Assembly: GCF_014656475.1 (NCBI RefSeq)
Contig: NZ_BNCM01000021.1
Location: 1-39,466, forward strand
Reading direction: 5' to 3'
DNA: 39,466 nt
From: Sinomonas cellulolyticus
GTDB taxonomy: Bacteria; Actinomycetota; Actinomycetes; Actinomycetales; Micrococcaceae
Position 1 is the first letter of the stretch. Every line of letters starts with the position of its first letter. Below are positions 1 through 8,787 of this stretch, piece after piece. The notes under the pieces are model-generated. The model did no database searches. It was given only the letters and a program-made list of their open reading frames with translations, and had not been told where the DNA came from. The translations under genes were made by a program, and so were the position numbers.

Positions 1-99
1 TACGGCCAGCAGGTCGTCCTGCGCGCCGAGGGCCCGGGCGCCGAGGAAGCCCTCGACAAGCTCGTCGCGGTCCTCGAGACCGACCACGACGCCGAGTAA
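1..99 (+). CDS. ptsH: Phosphocarrier protein HPr, C-terminal part
   Basis: The open frame enters from the left edge and ends at TAA 97-99. The 32 visible residues have the HPr C-terminal pattern: a VxLxAEG strand followed by the helix AEEALDKLVAVLE and an acidic tail. HPr carries phosphate from enzyme I to PTS EIIA domains in the cytoplasm. The active-site histidine lies in the missing part. A DhaM-HPr fusion at 32634-33308 belongs to the same phosphate relay. A short stretch only, but the pattern is characteristic; a related small protein with an HPr-like domain is the alternative. Confidence 0.8.
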   Translation, partial: YGQQVVLRAEGPGAEEALDKLVAVLETDHDAE

Positions 100-157
100 G
101 GGACCCCGAAGGTCACAGAACAGTAACCATCGCGGGTGAGCCCGCACACACCTTCCG

Positions 158-201
158 CGAGCGGCGCACGAGGGCACCCCACACCCCTCGTGCGCCGCTC
201 G
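158..201 (+). terminator. Strong hairpin after ptsH
   Basis: Two perfect 17-base arms, 158-174 and 185-201, flank a 10-base loop. No T-run follows, which is usual in high-GC actinobacteria. It lies 58 bases behind the ptsH stop and most likely ends that transcript. Confidence 0.8.
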
Positions 202-339
202 ATCCGCATCAGGAGGCCGATCGGTGAGGCAGTGCCGTCGCGCGCGCGGCTCACCCGCCGCCGCCCCGAGCCGGCCCTCGGAGTGATCTGCGCCACCTGC
301 AATCCGGGATAGGTACTCTCATATCGCCAGTCGGCCCAC

Positions 340-353
340 TAAAATTGATACCC
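340..353 (+). promoter_or_regulatory. Putative leaderless promoter of the MHS transporter
   Basis: TAAAAT at 340-345 is followed by 8 bases and then ATG 354. No Shine-Dalgarno sequence precedes the ATG, so transcription probably starts at or next to the start codon. No clear -35 box is visible. Confidence 0.45.
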
Positions 354-2069
354 ATGTCACGAGACCAGCGTCAGATGACCGATCAGCAGCCCCGCCAACG
401 GCGTACCCAGCGGGTGGTGTTCCGCAAGCGCAGACTGAGGGTTGACGACGTCAACGTCGTCGACCAGCCCATGCTCAAACGGGCCATCGGGGGAACCATC
501 GTGGGCAACACGATGGAGTGGTTCGATGTGGGCGTGTTCGGCTACCTCATCACCACCATGGGGCCGGTGTTCCTGCCCGAGGCGGACCGCACGGTGCAGA
601 CCCTCTTCCTGCTGGGCACCTTCGCCGCGACCTTCATCGCGCGTCCTGCCGGCGGGGTGTTCTTCGGTTGGCTCGGCGACAAGATCGGCCGGCAGCGCGT
701 CCTCGCGATGACGCTCATCATGATGGCGGCCTCGACGTTCGCACTCGGCCTCCTGCCCGGCTATGCGCAGATCGGCCTCTGGGCCGCCGTGCTGCTCGTG
801 GTCATCAAGCTCCTCCAGGGCTTCTCCACCGGCGGCGAGTACGCCGGCGCCACGACCTTCGTCTCCGAGTACGCGGCGGACAAGCGCCGCGGGTTCCTCG
901 CGAGCTTCCTCGACATGGGCTCGTACATGGGCTTCGCCCTGGGCGCCGCGATCGTCTCAGCCTTGCAGATGACGCTCGGCCAGGACGCCATGGAGGCCTA
1001 CGGCTGGCGCATCCCGTTCCTCATCGCCGGTCCGTTGGGCGCGATCGCCATCTGGTTCCGCCTCCGCATCGAGGAGAGCCCGGCGTTCAAGACCGCCCTC
1101 GAGGCGCAGGAGAATGCGACGCACGAGCTCGCCAAGAACGACGAGAACGCCGCGAAGGGCCCGCTCGCGATCGTGCGCGCCTACTGGCGCGAGATCCTTG
1201 TGGCGATGATCCTCGTGGCGGCCGCGAACACGGTCGGCTACGCCCTCACCTCGTACATGCCCACGTACCTCACGGTGTCCAAGGGCTACGACCCGCTCCA
1301 CGGCACGCTCCTGACCATCCCGGTCCTCGTGGTGATGAGCCTGTGCATCCCGCTGACCGGCAAGCTCTCCGACCGCATCGGTCGGCGCCCCGTGCTGTGG
1401 ATCGGGGCCCTCAGCACCGTTGTCCTCTCGGTTCCCGCGTTCATGCTCATCGGCGTCGGAGCAGTGTGGACCACACTCGCGGGCCTCGCGCTCGTCGCGT
1501 TCCCCGTCACCTTCTACGTCGCAAACCTCGCCTCGGCACTGCCGGCGCAGTTCCCCACCGCGAGCCGCTACGGCGCGATGGGCATCGCCTACAACTTCGC
1601 CGTGGCAATCTTCGGCGGCACCACGCCCTTCATCATCGACGCCCTCATCCAGTCCACGGGCAACGACATGATGCCGGCGTACTACCTCATGGCGACCTCG
1701 GTGGTCGGTGCGGTGGCCATCTGGTTCCTGCACGAGTCCGCCCAGCGCCCGCTCCCGGGCTCGCTGCCCAGCGTGGACACGGCCGCGGAGGCCCGCGAGG
1801 TCGTGGCACACCAGGAGGAGGACCCGCTGATCGACCTCACCCACATGCCCCTCACCGAGGTGCCGGTGGCGGTCGCGGACGACGGCGTGGCGCTGCAGCT
1901 CCCGCTCGACCACCCGGCTGCCGTCGAAGCAGCACAGGAGAAGGGTGTGGACCTCGAGGCCACTGCCCTCGAAGCGCAGGTCTCCGGAGAGGCGCCCGTC
2001 GCCTCGGGCCCTGTCTCGGGCCAGGTGCCCGTGGTAGCCGGTGCCTCCGCAGCACCGGCCGCACGCTAG
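354..2069 (+). CDS. MFS transporter, metabolite:H+ symporter (ProP-like)
   Basis: Encodes 571 residues. After a basic N-terminal tail of about 40 residues comes IGGTIVGNTMEWFDVGVFGY, the start of the first membrane helix in the metabolite:H+ symporter (MHS) branch that includes ProP. The cytoplasmic-loop motif GDKIGRQRVL and the RxxGGEYAGA-like FSTGGEYAGA segment follow, and a second GKLSDRIGRRPVL loop marks the second half, so both six-helix halves are present. The last roughly 100 residues are hydrophilic and acidic/Ala-Val-rich, longer than in typical members. The family imports proline, betaine or organic acids with protons; the substrate here cannot be read from sequence. I chose ATG 354 over an upstream TTG at 345 because the -10-like TAAAAT would overlap the TTG. 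The gene runs towards the pentapeptide gene with only 3 bases between stops. Confidence 0.9.
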   Translation: MSRDQRQMTDQQPRQRRTQRVVFRKRRLRVDDVNVVDQPMLKRAIGGTIVGNTMEWFDVGVFGYLITTMGPVFLPEADRTVQTLFLLGTFAATFIARPAGGVFFGWLGDKIGRQRVLAMTLIMMAASTFALGLLPGYAQIGLWAAVLLVVIKLLQGFSTGGEYAGATTFVSEYAADKRRGFLASFLDMGSYMGFALGAAIVSALQMTLGQDAMEAYGWRIPFLIAGPLGAIAIWFRLRIEESPAFKTALEAQENATHELAKNDENAAKGPLAIVRAYWREILVAMILVAAANTVGYALTSYMPTYLTVSKGYDPLHGTLLTIPVLVVMSLCIPLTGKLSDRIGRRPVLWIGALSTVVLSVPAFMLIGVGAVWTTLAGLALVAFPVTFYVANLASALPAQFPTASRYGAMGIAYNFAVAIFGGTTPFIIDALIQSTGNDMMPAYYLMATSVVGAVAIWFLHESAQRPLPGSLPSVDTAAEAREVVAHQEEDPLIDLTHMPLTEVPVAVADDGVALQLPLDHPAAVEAAQEKGVDLEATALEAQVSGEAPVASGPVSGQVPVVAGASAAPAAR

Positions 2070-2072
2070 GCC

Positions 2073-2747
2073 TCAGTCCCGCACGTCGATCCCGAGCCTC
2101 ACGGCCATGAGCTCCGCGAGCTCAACGGCCTGGATGCTGCTGACCGTGGCGCCACGGAGCCCGTCGACACCGGCCACTCGGTGGAGGCGGGCTCCGCGCA
2201 GGTCGACGTGCGTCAGCGCTGCTGCTGTCGCGTCGAGCGCGTCCACGCGGGTGCCCTCGAAGGCGACGCGGGTGGCGGTGGCGCCGCCCAGATCGAGCTC
2301 GTCGATGGCGCAGTCCACGAACTTCACATCCCCCAGAGTGGCGGCCCGGAGGTTGACGTACCCGAGCTTGCAGCCGGTGACGAGCACGCCGGAGAGCTCT
2401 GCGTCGTACAGCTCCGCCGAGCCGATACGCGAGGCCTCGATCTCGACCCCGCGCCACCGCGAGCGCGGGGCGGCCAGGCTCGGGGCGCTGAGCCGCACGA
2501 AGCGGCAGTCCACGAACGACGCCAGGCGGAGGCCGGCGTCGTGCGCCGTGACGTCCTGGAAGAGGCACTCGGAGAACGTCGAAGACTCCAGCTCCTGCCC
2601 GGCGAGGTCGACGCCCTCGAACGCCAGGCCCTCGGTGCGGCCGCCCGGCTCGATGTCTCCTGCGAACCCCTGCACGAGGCCTGCAAGCACGAGCGGATCG
2701 AGGCGCGGCGCTGCCTGGTCGCGGGACGGGCGGGGGCTTCGGGCCAT
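2073..2747 (-). CDS. Pentapeptide repeat-containing protein
   Basis: Encodes 224 residues. From about residue 40 to 200 the sequence has the five-residue periodicity A(D/N)LxX with central Leu/Phe/Val, for example LAFEGVDLAGQ, LGYVNLRAATLGDVKF and LTHVDLRGARL, which folds as a right-handed quadrilateral beta-helix. There is no signal peptide or membrane segment, so it is probably cytoplasmic. Some relatives (MfpA, Qnr) mimic DNA and bind gyrase, but nothing specific to those is visible and the role is unknown. A TACGCT element 6 bases upstream of the ATG suggests a leaderless transcript. It is separated from the upstream ABC operon by a hairpin terminator. Confidence 0.85.
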   Translation of the reverse strand: MARSPRPSRDQAAPRLDPLVLAGLVQGFAGDIEPGGRTEGLAFEGVDLAGQELESSTFSECLFQDVTAHDAGLRLASFVDCRFVRLSAPSLAAPRSRWRGVEIEASRIGSAELYDAELSGVLVTGCKLGYVNLRAATLGDVKFVDCAIDELDLGGATATRVAFEGTRVDALDATAAALTHVDLRGARLHRVAGVDGLRGATVSSIQAVELAELMAVRLGIDVRD

Positions 2748-2759
2748 GGACCGAGCGTA
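2748..2759 (-). promoter_or_regulatory. Putative leaderless promoter of the pentapeptide gene
   Basis: On the minus strand TACGCT (2759-2754) is followed by 6 bases and the ATG at 2747. It abuts the stem of the neighbouring terminator. Confidence 0.4.
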
Positions 2760-2790
2760 GCGGCCCCCGGGGAGCCCCCGAGGGCCGCTA
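2758..2790 (-). terminator. Hairpin terminator of the ABC exporter operon
   Basis: Outer arms TAGCGGCCC (2758-2766) and GGGCCGCTA (2782-2790) pair perfectly, with further C/G pairing inside. It lies 14 bases behind the permease stop. Confidence 0.75.
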
Positions 2791-2804
2791 CGCCCCGCCC
2801 CCGG

Positions 2805-3562
2805 CTAGGAGACCCTGCTTCGGTAGACCCGCATGGCCACGGCATAGGCCACAGCGAGGATCACGAGGCACCAGCCCAGAGCGACCCAGAGGGCGGACCC
2901 GACGGGCTGGCCAGTGAACAGGTCCCGGATCGCGTCCACGATCGACGTGACCGGCTGGTTCTCCGCGAACCACCGCACGGGGCCGGGCATCGTGGCGGTG
3001 GGGACGAAGGCCGAGCTGATGAAGGGCAGCAGGATCAGCGGGTAGGAGAACGCGCCCGCACCGTCCACCGTCTTGGCGGTCAGGCCGGGGATCACGGCCA
3101 CCCACGTCAGCGCGAGCGTGAACAGCCCCACGATGCCCGCCACGCCGAGCCACGCCAGCACGCTCGCACCCGTACGGAACCCCATGGCCAGCGCCACGAG
3201 CACCACCACCACGGCAGCGACGAGGTTGGCCACGAGCGAGGTGAGGACGTGGGCCCACAGTACTGACGAGCGGGCGATCGGCATGGACTGGAAGCGTGCG
3301 ACGATGCCGCCCTTCAGGTCCATGAACAGCCGGTATGCCGTGTACGAGATGCCGGACGCGACGGTGATCACCAGGATGCCCGGCAGCAGGTAGGCCACGT
3401 ACGAGTCCGAGCCGGAGTTGATCGCGCCGCCGAGCACGTAGACGAACAGCAGCATGAAGGCGATCGGCATGAGGGCGGTGGTGATGATCGTGTCGGGGCT
3501 GCGCAGGATGTGGCGCAGCGAGCGGCCGGTGAGGATGGCGGTGTCGCTGAGGAGGTGGGTGG

Positions 3563-3566
<4 letters not shown>
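2805..3566 (-). CDS. ABC-2 type exporter permease (DrrB-like)
   Basis: Encodes 253 residues with about six hydrophobic segments typical of ABC-2 permeases of the DrrB/NodJ type. The motif ITVASGISYTAYRLFMDLKG and the following RFQSMPIARSSVLWAH match the conserved first loop, and PLILLPFISSAFVPTATMPG followed by FAENQPVTSIVDAIRDL is the family hallmark near the C terminus. It should form the membrane channel for the ATPase encoded just upstream, whose stop overlaps this start by 4 bases (ATGA). Substrates of relatives are drugs, antibiotics and lipids; the substrate here is unknown. Last gene of the RHH-DUF4097-ABC operon. Confidence 0.92.
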
Positions 3567-4357
<791 letters not shown>

Positions 4358-4412
4358 GGGGGTACTCCTTCCTGAAGTACGTGCCTGCAGGAATTGATGG
4401 GTTAGCGGGCTC

Positions 4413-5204
4413 TCAGGCCCGCCGGATGGTCACCGACCCGTAGTTGGAGCGGGCGGTGACCTCGAGCCGTTCGGAGGCCTGCGGCGGCGTGTCCGAGCGG
4501 GTGAGTTCGTTGCGGATGCGGCCGTAGTTGGTGGAGACATCGAGCCGAGCGGCCGTTCCCTCGGCGATGCCGATGATGAGGTCGGAGTAGGTAGAGGTGA
4601 GGTCGATGCTGCCCGAGACGCCCTCGCGGACCCTGATGCTCCCGTAGGGGCAGGTGACCCTTGCTGATCCGGCGACGCGGCCGAGTGAGACCTCGCCCGT
4701 CCCGCACTTGATGTGGACGGAGCCGGTCAGGTCGTCGACGCGGACCGACCCGGCCGACGCCGCGAGCGTGCCGTCGACAACCACGCGGGCTGCCTCGACG
4801 TCCCCCGCGGAGCTCTTGAGGTCCACCGACGCGGCCTCCTCGACACGGACTGCTCCCGCGCGGGTCCTGGCGACGACGCGGCCGAGCGCTCCCGAGGTGA
4901 GGATGTCGCCGTAGGCGAGCGAAGCCTCGAGGTCCGAGCCGGCCGGCAGGTCGACCGTGACGACCACAGATCCGAGCCGCCCGAGGACGCCGAGCACGCG
5001 CTGCTTTGGAGTACTGACCTCGAGCCGGCCGTCCGCGAAGCGCGCCGTCGTCCCCGCGGCTGCCTCCTCGTCCGCCTTCCTGCCGGCCCGCGCGGGCGCG
5101 ACATCCACGCTCGCCGTGGACCTCGCCGAGGCCCGCACGATGATGTCCCCGTAGGAGACGTCAAGGACCGCCCGGACGGGCCCTGGGGCCTGGAACTGGT
5201 CCAT
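4413..5204 (-). CDS. DUF4097 family beta-repeat protein
   Basis: Encodes 263 residues. It has no signal peptide or membrane helix. The sequence repeats beta-strand units of the form VxxxxGxVxVxxxxGxVxL, for example AGSVRVDDLTGSVHIKCGTG and YGSIRVREGVSGSIDLTSTY, which is the putative adhesin-like DUF4097 beta-solenoid. The function of the family is not known. I chose ATG 5204 because its first base is also the last base of the upstream TGA (TGATG), a typical coupled start; a GTG at 5216 would give 4 extra residues. The setting behind a ribbon-helix-helix gene and before a DrrAB exporter suggests a sensor or accessory role for the exporter, which is inference. Confidence 0.82.
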   Translation of the reverse strand: MDQFQAPGPVRAVLDVSYGDIIVRASARSTASVDVAPARAGRKADEEAAAGTTARFADGRLEVSTPKQRVLGVLGRLGSVVVTVDLPAGSDLEASLAYGDILTSGALGRVVARTRAGAVRVEEAASVDLKSSAGDVEAARVVVDGTLAASAGSVRVDDLTGSVHIKCGTGEVSLGRVAGSARVTCPYGSIRVREGVSGSIDLTSTYSDLIIGIAEGTAARLDVSTNYGRIRNELTRSDTPPQASERLEVTARSNYGSVTIRRA

Positions 5205-5746
5205 CAGTACACCCACCCCTCGAGGCGCGAGCCGTTGCGGCCCTCCGGCACACCGGGATCGGCGTGCAGTGGGCGCTGCGGAGCCGGGCGGAGGGCGGCC
5301 GTGAGCGTCCGGACGAGGAACGCATTGACGGAGAGTCCTTCGCGCTCGGCGGCAGTCTCGATCTGGGCCTTGAGCGCCTCCGGCGGACGGAAGCTGATGC
5401 GCGCGGTTCCGGCCTCGGCGGCCGGTTCCTGCGCGGCGTCGTCCTTCTCCATCGTCAATGGCGCCATGGCGACGTCATGCTCGGTGGCAGCGCCGCCTGT
5501 CGCCGGCGCCCTGTTGACCACGAAGTCGATGTCGCGGCCCCGCAGCCGCAGCTCGGCGGACCCGGGTGCGAGCTCGAGTGTCAGCTCCTGCATCGCCTCG
5601 GACAGCGCGTCCTGCAGCACGAGCCGGGCGGAGGCCTGAAGAGGTGCCGCGAGCCGCTCGGCGAGCTCGACCATCTCGTCGCCGCCCAGCGCAGCCGCGT
5701 CCGCGAGCTGCCGGGACAGGTTGAGGAGATGGACGTCGATATTCAT
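5204..5746 (-). CDS. Ribbon-helix-helix / HicB-like regulator
   Basis: Encodes 180 residues. The N-terminal two thirds are helical and Ala/Leu-rich with a beta patch (LTLELAPGSAELRLRGRDI). Near the C terminus ARISFRPPEALKAQIETAAE plus REGLSVNAFLVRTL is a ribbon-helix-helix fold as in HicB/Arc/CopG antitoxins: one DNA-binding strand then two helices. No toxin gene lies beside it. The next three genes (DUF4097 and an ABC exporter) are read in the same direction and the first overlaps its stop by one base, so this is probably the local regulator of that operon. Two direct repeats of CATGATGA in its promoter could be its operator. Confidence 0.78.
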   Translation of the reverse strand: MNIDVHLLNLSRQLADAAALGGDEMVELAERLAAPLQASARLVLQDALSEAMQELTLELAPGSAELRLRGRDIDFVVNRAPATGGAATEHDVAMAPLTMEKDDAAQEPAAEAGTARISFRPPEALKAQIETAAEREGLSVNAFLVRTLTAALRPAPQRPLHADPGVPEGRNGSRLEGWVY

Positions 5747-5782
5747 GACTTCATGATGACGCCATGATGATGTCATCGTCAA
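5744..5782 (-). promoter_or_regulatory. Promoter/operator region of the RHH operon
   Basis: On the minus strand TTGACG (5782-5777) resembles a -35 box. CATGATGA occurs at 5752-5759 and 5763-5770 on the plus strand, exactly 11 bases apart, with a shorter CATGA at 5744. One-turn spacing of direct repeats suits a ribbon-helix-helix dimer array. Self-regulation is inferred. Confidence 0.4.
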
Positions 5783-5797
5783 GAGGGCGAATGGCCC

Positions 5798-5809
5798 TAG
5801 GCTGGTCGC
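5798..5809 (+). promoter_or_regulatory. Putative leaderless promoter of the hydroxyacid dehydrogenase
   Basis: TAGGCT (5798-5803) stands 6 bases before ATG 5810, with no ribosome site between. Confidence 0.45.
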
Positions 5810-6835
5810 ATGACCTCCTCGCCCGGCCTCGCAGGCCTCCGCATCGCCATCCTCGACGACTATCAGGACGTAGCACGCGCCGACGCCGACTGGTCCCGGC
5901 TCGAGGCGGCGGGCGCGGACATCACCGTGTTCCGCGAGCACCTCGGCCACGACGACGACGCGGTGGCCGCTGCGCTCGCCCCCTTCGACGTCGTGGTGGC
6001 CATGCGGGAGCGGACACCGCTCAACGCCGCCCGGATTGGCCAGCTGCCGAACCTCAGGCTCATCGTCTCCACGGGCCGACGCAACGCGTCGATCGACCTC
6101 AAGGCCACCGGCGCCCGCGGCATCCCGGTCTGCGGCACCGGCTACCTCCCGGCCCCGGCGGCCGAGCACACGTGGGCGCTCATCCACGCCGCGACCCGGC
6201 ACCTCGCCACCGAGCTCGGAGGTTCGGAGCTCCGCCGGGCGGACGCGGGCTGGACGCACGACGGCGGGTGGCAGTGGACCGTGGGCCGCGGCCTCGAGGG
6301 GCGTCGGCTGGGAGTGCTCGGATTGGGCAACCTGGGGGAACGCGTGGCCCGGGTGGGGCTCGCCTTCGGGATGGACGTGGTGGCCTGGAGCCAGAACCTG
6401 ACCGACGAGCGCGCCGCGGAGGTGGGCGTGCGCCGGGTCGAGAAGGACGAGCTGTTCTCCACCTCGGACATCCTCTCGGTGCACCTCGTCCTGTCCAAGC
6501 GCAGCCGCGGTCTGGTGGGGGCGGCGGAACTCGCTCTCATGAAGCCTGACGCCATCCTCGTCAACACGTCCCGCGGGCCGATCATCGACGAGGCAGCCCT
6601 CCTGAGCGCGCTGACCGCGGGCCAGATCGGCTGCGCGGCCCTGGACGTCTACGACGTCGAGCCCCTTCCCGCGGACCATCCCCTGCGGACCGCCCCCCGC
6701 ACCGTCCTCACGCCGCACATCGGGTATGTGACCCGCGAGCAGTTCGAGGTCTTCTACCGGGACGCGGTTGAGGACATCGAGGCGTGGGCCGCCGGGAACC
6801 CTGTGCGGATCATGGAACTGCCGCCGAAGGCATAG
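5810..6835 (+). CDS. D-2-hydroxyacid dehydrogenase family protein
   Basis: Encodes 341 residues. The NAD-binding turn GLGNLG is at 171-176 inside a LGVLGLGNLGERVARVGLAF Rossmann segment. The catalytic triad of the family is visible: Arg255 in VNTSRGPIIDE, Glu284 in YDVEPLP and His303 in LTPHIGYVT. The flanking catalytic domain begins RIAILDDYQDVA, typical of the actinobacterial/proteobacterial subgroup annotated only as hydroxyacid dehydrogenase. It should reduce a 2-keto acid to the D-hydroxy acid or the reverse with NAD(H); the substrate is not evident. Its promoter diverges from that of the RHH operon. Confidence 0.93.
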   Translation: MTSSPGLAGLRIAILDDYQDVARADADWSRLEAAGADITVFREHLGHDDDAVAAALAPFDVVVAMRERTPLNAARIGQLPNLRLIVSTGRRNASIDLKATGARGIPVCGTGYLPAPAAEHTWALIHAATRHLATELGGSELRRADAGWTHDGGWQWTVGRGLEGRRLGVLGLGNLGERVARVGLAFGMDVVAWSQNLTDERAAEVGVRRVEKDELFSTSDILSVHLVLSKRSRGLVGAAELALMKPDAILVNTSRGPIIDEAALLSALTAGQIGCAALDVYDVEPLPADHPLRTAPRTVLTPHIGYVTREQFEVFYRDAVEDIEAWAAGNPVRIMELPPKA

Positions 6836-6856
6836 CCCTCCCGGACTGAGACGGCG

Positions 6857-7615
6857 TCAACGGCGGGGCCGCTTCGCGGGACCGGCCATGATCCTGGCCG
6901 GCAGCACCTTGGAGGCTGCGACCACGGCCTTGTAGCGGGTGGACGGGATGGAGACGGCCTTGCCCGCCTCGTTGTCCCGCAGGCCCTCACTGACCACGCG
7001 CGGCGCCGAGAGCCAGGCCCACCCGGGCAGGCCCCGGGTCTCCATGCCCATCCGGGCATGGAACTCGGTCCGAGTGAGGCCGGGACAGAGAGCGGTCACC
7101 TTCACGCCGGAGCGCCTGTAGTGCGCGTTCGCCCAGCGGCTGAAAGCGAGCAGCCACGCCTTCGCCGCCGAGTACGTCCCGCGCGGCAGGTACGCGGCCA
7201 CGCTGGCGACGTTGATGATCCTGCCCTCACCGCGCGCCAGCATTCCGGGCAGCACCGCCCGGGTGGCGGACAGGGCGGCCTCGACGTGGAGCCGAAGGTG
7301 CTGGACCTCCTCTTCGAGCGGCGTCCTGTCGAAGTCGTGCAGGAGGCCGTGTCCGGCGTTGTTGACCAGGATGCCGATCGGCCGCGAGGGGTCGGAGAGC
7401 CGGGTGACCACCACGCCGAGGCCGATGGTGTCGGTGAGATCCGCGGCGAGCACCTCAGCCTCGATCCCGCGGGCGGCCCTCAGCTCCTGGGCGAGGGCCT
7501 CGAGCCGGTCCTGGCCGCGTGCCACGAGGACAAGGTTGTGGCCCTGTGCGGCAAGCTGCCGAGCGAACTCGGCTCCGAGTCCGCTGCTTGCCCCGGTGAT
7601 GAGCGCCGTCGTCAT
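6857..7615 (-). CDS. SDR family NAD(P)-dependent oxidoreductase
   Basis: Encodes 252 residues, the classical short-chain dehydrogenase length. Cofactor motif TGASSGLG is at 7-14, NNAG at 85-88, catalytic Ser138 in INVASVAAYLPRG, and Tyr148/Lys152 in YSAAK. Arg33 in VARGQDRL after strand 2 favours NADP(H). The C-terminal part (CPGLTRTEFHARMGM, a wall-like region with PSTRYKAVVAA) resembles the DltE/YqjQ-like group of actinobacterial SDRs. Substrate unknown. TAGGCT 7 bases before ATG suggests a leaderless transcript. Confidence 0.93.
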   Translation of the reverse strand: MTTALITGASSGLGAEFARQLAAQGHNLVLVARGQDRLEALAQELRAARGIEAEVLAADLTDTIGLGVVVTRLSDPSRPIGILVNNAGHGLLHDFDRTPLEEEVQHLRLHVEAALSATRAVLPGMLARGEGRIINVASVAAYLPRGTYSAAKAWLLAFSRWANAHYRRSGVKVTALCPGLTRTEFHARMGMETRGLPGWAWLSAPRVVSEGLRDNEAGKAVSIPSTRYKAVVAASKVLPARIMAGPAKRPRR

Positions 7616-7628
7616 GCGTCACAGCCTA
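7616..7628 (-). promoter_or_regulatory. Putative leaderless promoter of the SDR gene
   Basis: On the minus strand TAGGCT (7628-7623) is followed by 7 bases and ATG 7615. It overlaps the stop of the upstream methyltransferase gene, so the SDR gene may have its own promoter. Confidence 0.42.
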
Positions 7629-8477
7629 CAGACGGCGCGGCGCGCCGTGCTCCCGGATCCCTGCCACGGCGACAGCCCCGAGCTCTTCGTCTTCCTCACT
7701 CCGGGCGTCAAGCCCGACGCCGGCGAGGATCCGGAGTGCCTCGGGCGCCTGTGCCTCGCTCACCTCCATGAGGAGGATGCCCCCGGGCGCGAGCCACCGG
7801 GGTGCCTCGGCCGCGATCCGTCGGTGGAGGTCGAGGCCGTCTGCGCCTCCGTCCAGCGCTGCCGCCGGCTCGTGGTCGCGCGCCTCGGTGGGCATGAAGC
7901 GGATCTCATCGGTCGGGACGTAGGGCGCGTTCGCCAGGATCACGTCCACGCGCCCTCGCAGACTGTCCGAGAGCGGTTCATAGAGGTCTCCCGTGTAGAC
8001 GCGGGTGCCGGACGGGGCGGCGAGGTCGAGGTTCCGCCGGGCGTAGTCCGCGACGGCGGGGTCGACGTCTGTCGCGTGCACCTCGGAGTTCCCCGGCGCC
8101 CACCCCGCAGACGCAAGCCGGGCGGCGAGAGCGGCACCGAGCGCGGCCGAGCCGCAGCAGAGGTCGACGATCACGGCAGGCGGCCGCGAGAGGTGCTCAG
8201 CCGCTAGGCGCACGAGCAGCTCTGAGCGGCGGCGCGGCACGAAGACGCCGGGGCCGACGGCGATCCGCAGTCCTGCGAACTCCGCCCAGCCGAGCAGGTG
8301 CTCGAGGGGCTCTCCCGCAGCCCGCCGCGCCACGAGCCGGTCCAGGGCGGCTCCTTCCCCGGCGGCCTCGAGCAGGAGCGCCGCCTCATCCTCGGCATAG
8401 ACGCAGCCGGCCGCCCTCAGCCGCCCCGCGACGTCAAGGAGGGCCTGCTCAGCGGGCTCTGGCCAAGCACTGGTCAC
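7626..8477 (-). CDS. Putative protein N5-glutamine methyltransferase (HemK-like)
   Basis: Encodes 283 residues from a GTG start. An N-terminal helical domain holds LERLLGWAEF-like sequence (residues 57-67), followed by GVFVPRRRSE at 77-86, the SAM motif DLCCGSAALG at 105-114, and the catalytic loop NAPY at 183-186. HemK/PrmC proper has NPPY; the NAPY variant is typical of the actinobacterial paralogue family TIGR03704 (putative protein-N5-glutamine methyltransferase). It probably methylates a glutamine side chain in a protein partner; the target is unknown. The real prmC is expected elsewhere. The gene diverges from dodecin. Confidence 0.88.
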   Translation of the reverse strand: MTSAWPEPAEQALLDVAGRLRAAGCVYAEDEAALLLEAAGEGAALDRLVARRAAGEPLEHLLGWAEFAGLRIAVGPGVFVPRRRSELLVRLAAEHLSRPPAVIVDLCCGSAALGAALAARLASAGWAPGNSEVHATDVDPAVADYARRNLDLAAPSGTRVYTGDLYEPLSDSLRGRVDVILANAPYVPTDEIRFMPTEARDHEPAAALDGGADGLDLHRRIAAEAPRWLAPGGILLMEVSEAQAPEALRILAGVGLDARSEEDEELGAVAVAGIREHGAPRRL

Positions 8478-8531
8478 GGGGATAGTCTGCCAGCACCAAT
8501 GACGGACTCACTCGGAATGAGGGGACGAACC

Positions 8532-8741
8532 ATGGCCAGCAACACGTACAGCATCTCCGAAATCGTCGGCACGAGCCCAGACGGGATCGACGCCGCCATC
8601 CGGAACGGCATCTCGGCCGCCGGCCAGACCGTGCGGAACCTGGACTGGTTCGAGGTCCAGTCGGTGCGCGGCCACCTCGAGGACGGCGAGATCAAGGACT
8701 GGCAGGTCACCCTCAAGATCGGCTTCCGCCTCGAGCGCTGA
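8532..8741 (+). CDS. Dodecin family flavin-binding protein
   Basis: Encodes 69 residues, the full family length. The pattern YSISEIVGTSPDGIDAAI, then NLDWFEVQSVRG and a final VTLKIGFRLE matches dodecins, dodecameric shells that store or buffer flavin (FMN/FAD) in the cytoplasm. Trp39 in LDWFEV is the residue that stacks on the flavin ring. ATG 8532 follows a GAGGGGACG ribosome site at suitable distance. It stands alone between divergent and convergent neighbours. Confidence 0.93.
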   Translation: MASNTYSISEIVGTSPDGIDAAIRNGISAAGQTVRNLDWFEVQSVRGHLEDGEIKDWQVTLKIGFRLER

Positions 8742-8787
8742 GCCGCCCCGGGAGCGCTGACCGAGGTGGCGCTTGGGATAGAGGGGG

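Noticed and set aside
5747..6718. N-terminal extension of the RHH gene
   Set aside because: The open frame continues far upstream, across the promoter and antisense to the dehydrogenase; the ATG at 5746 gives a protein with a sensible start.
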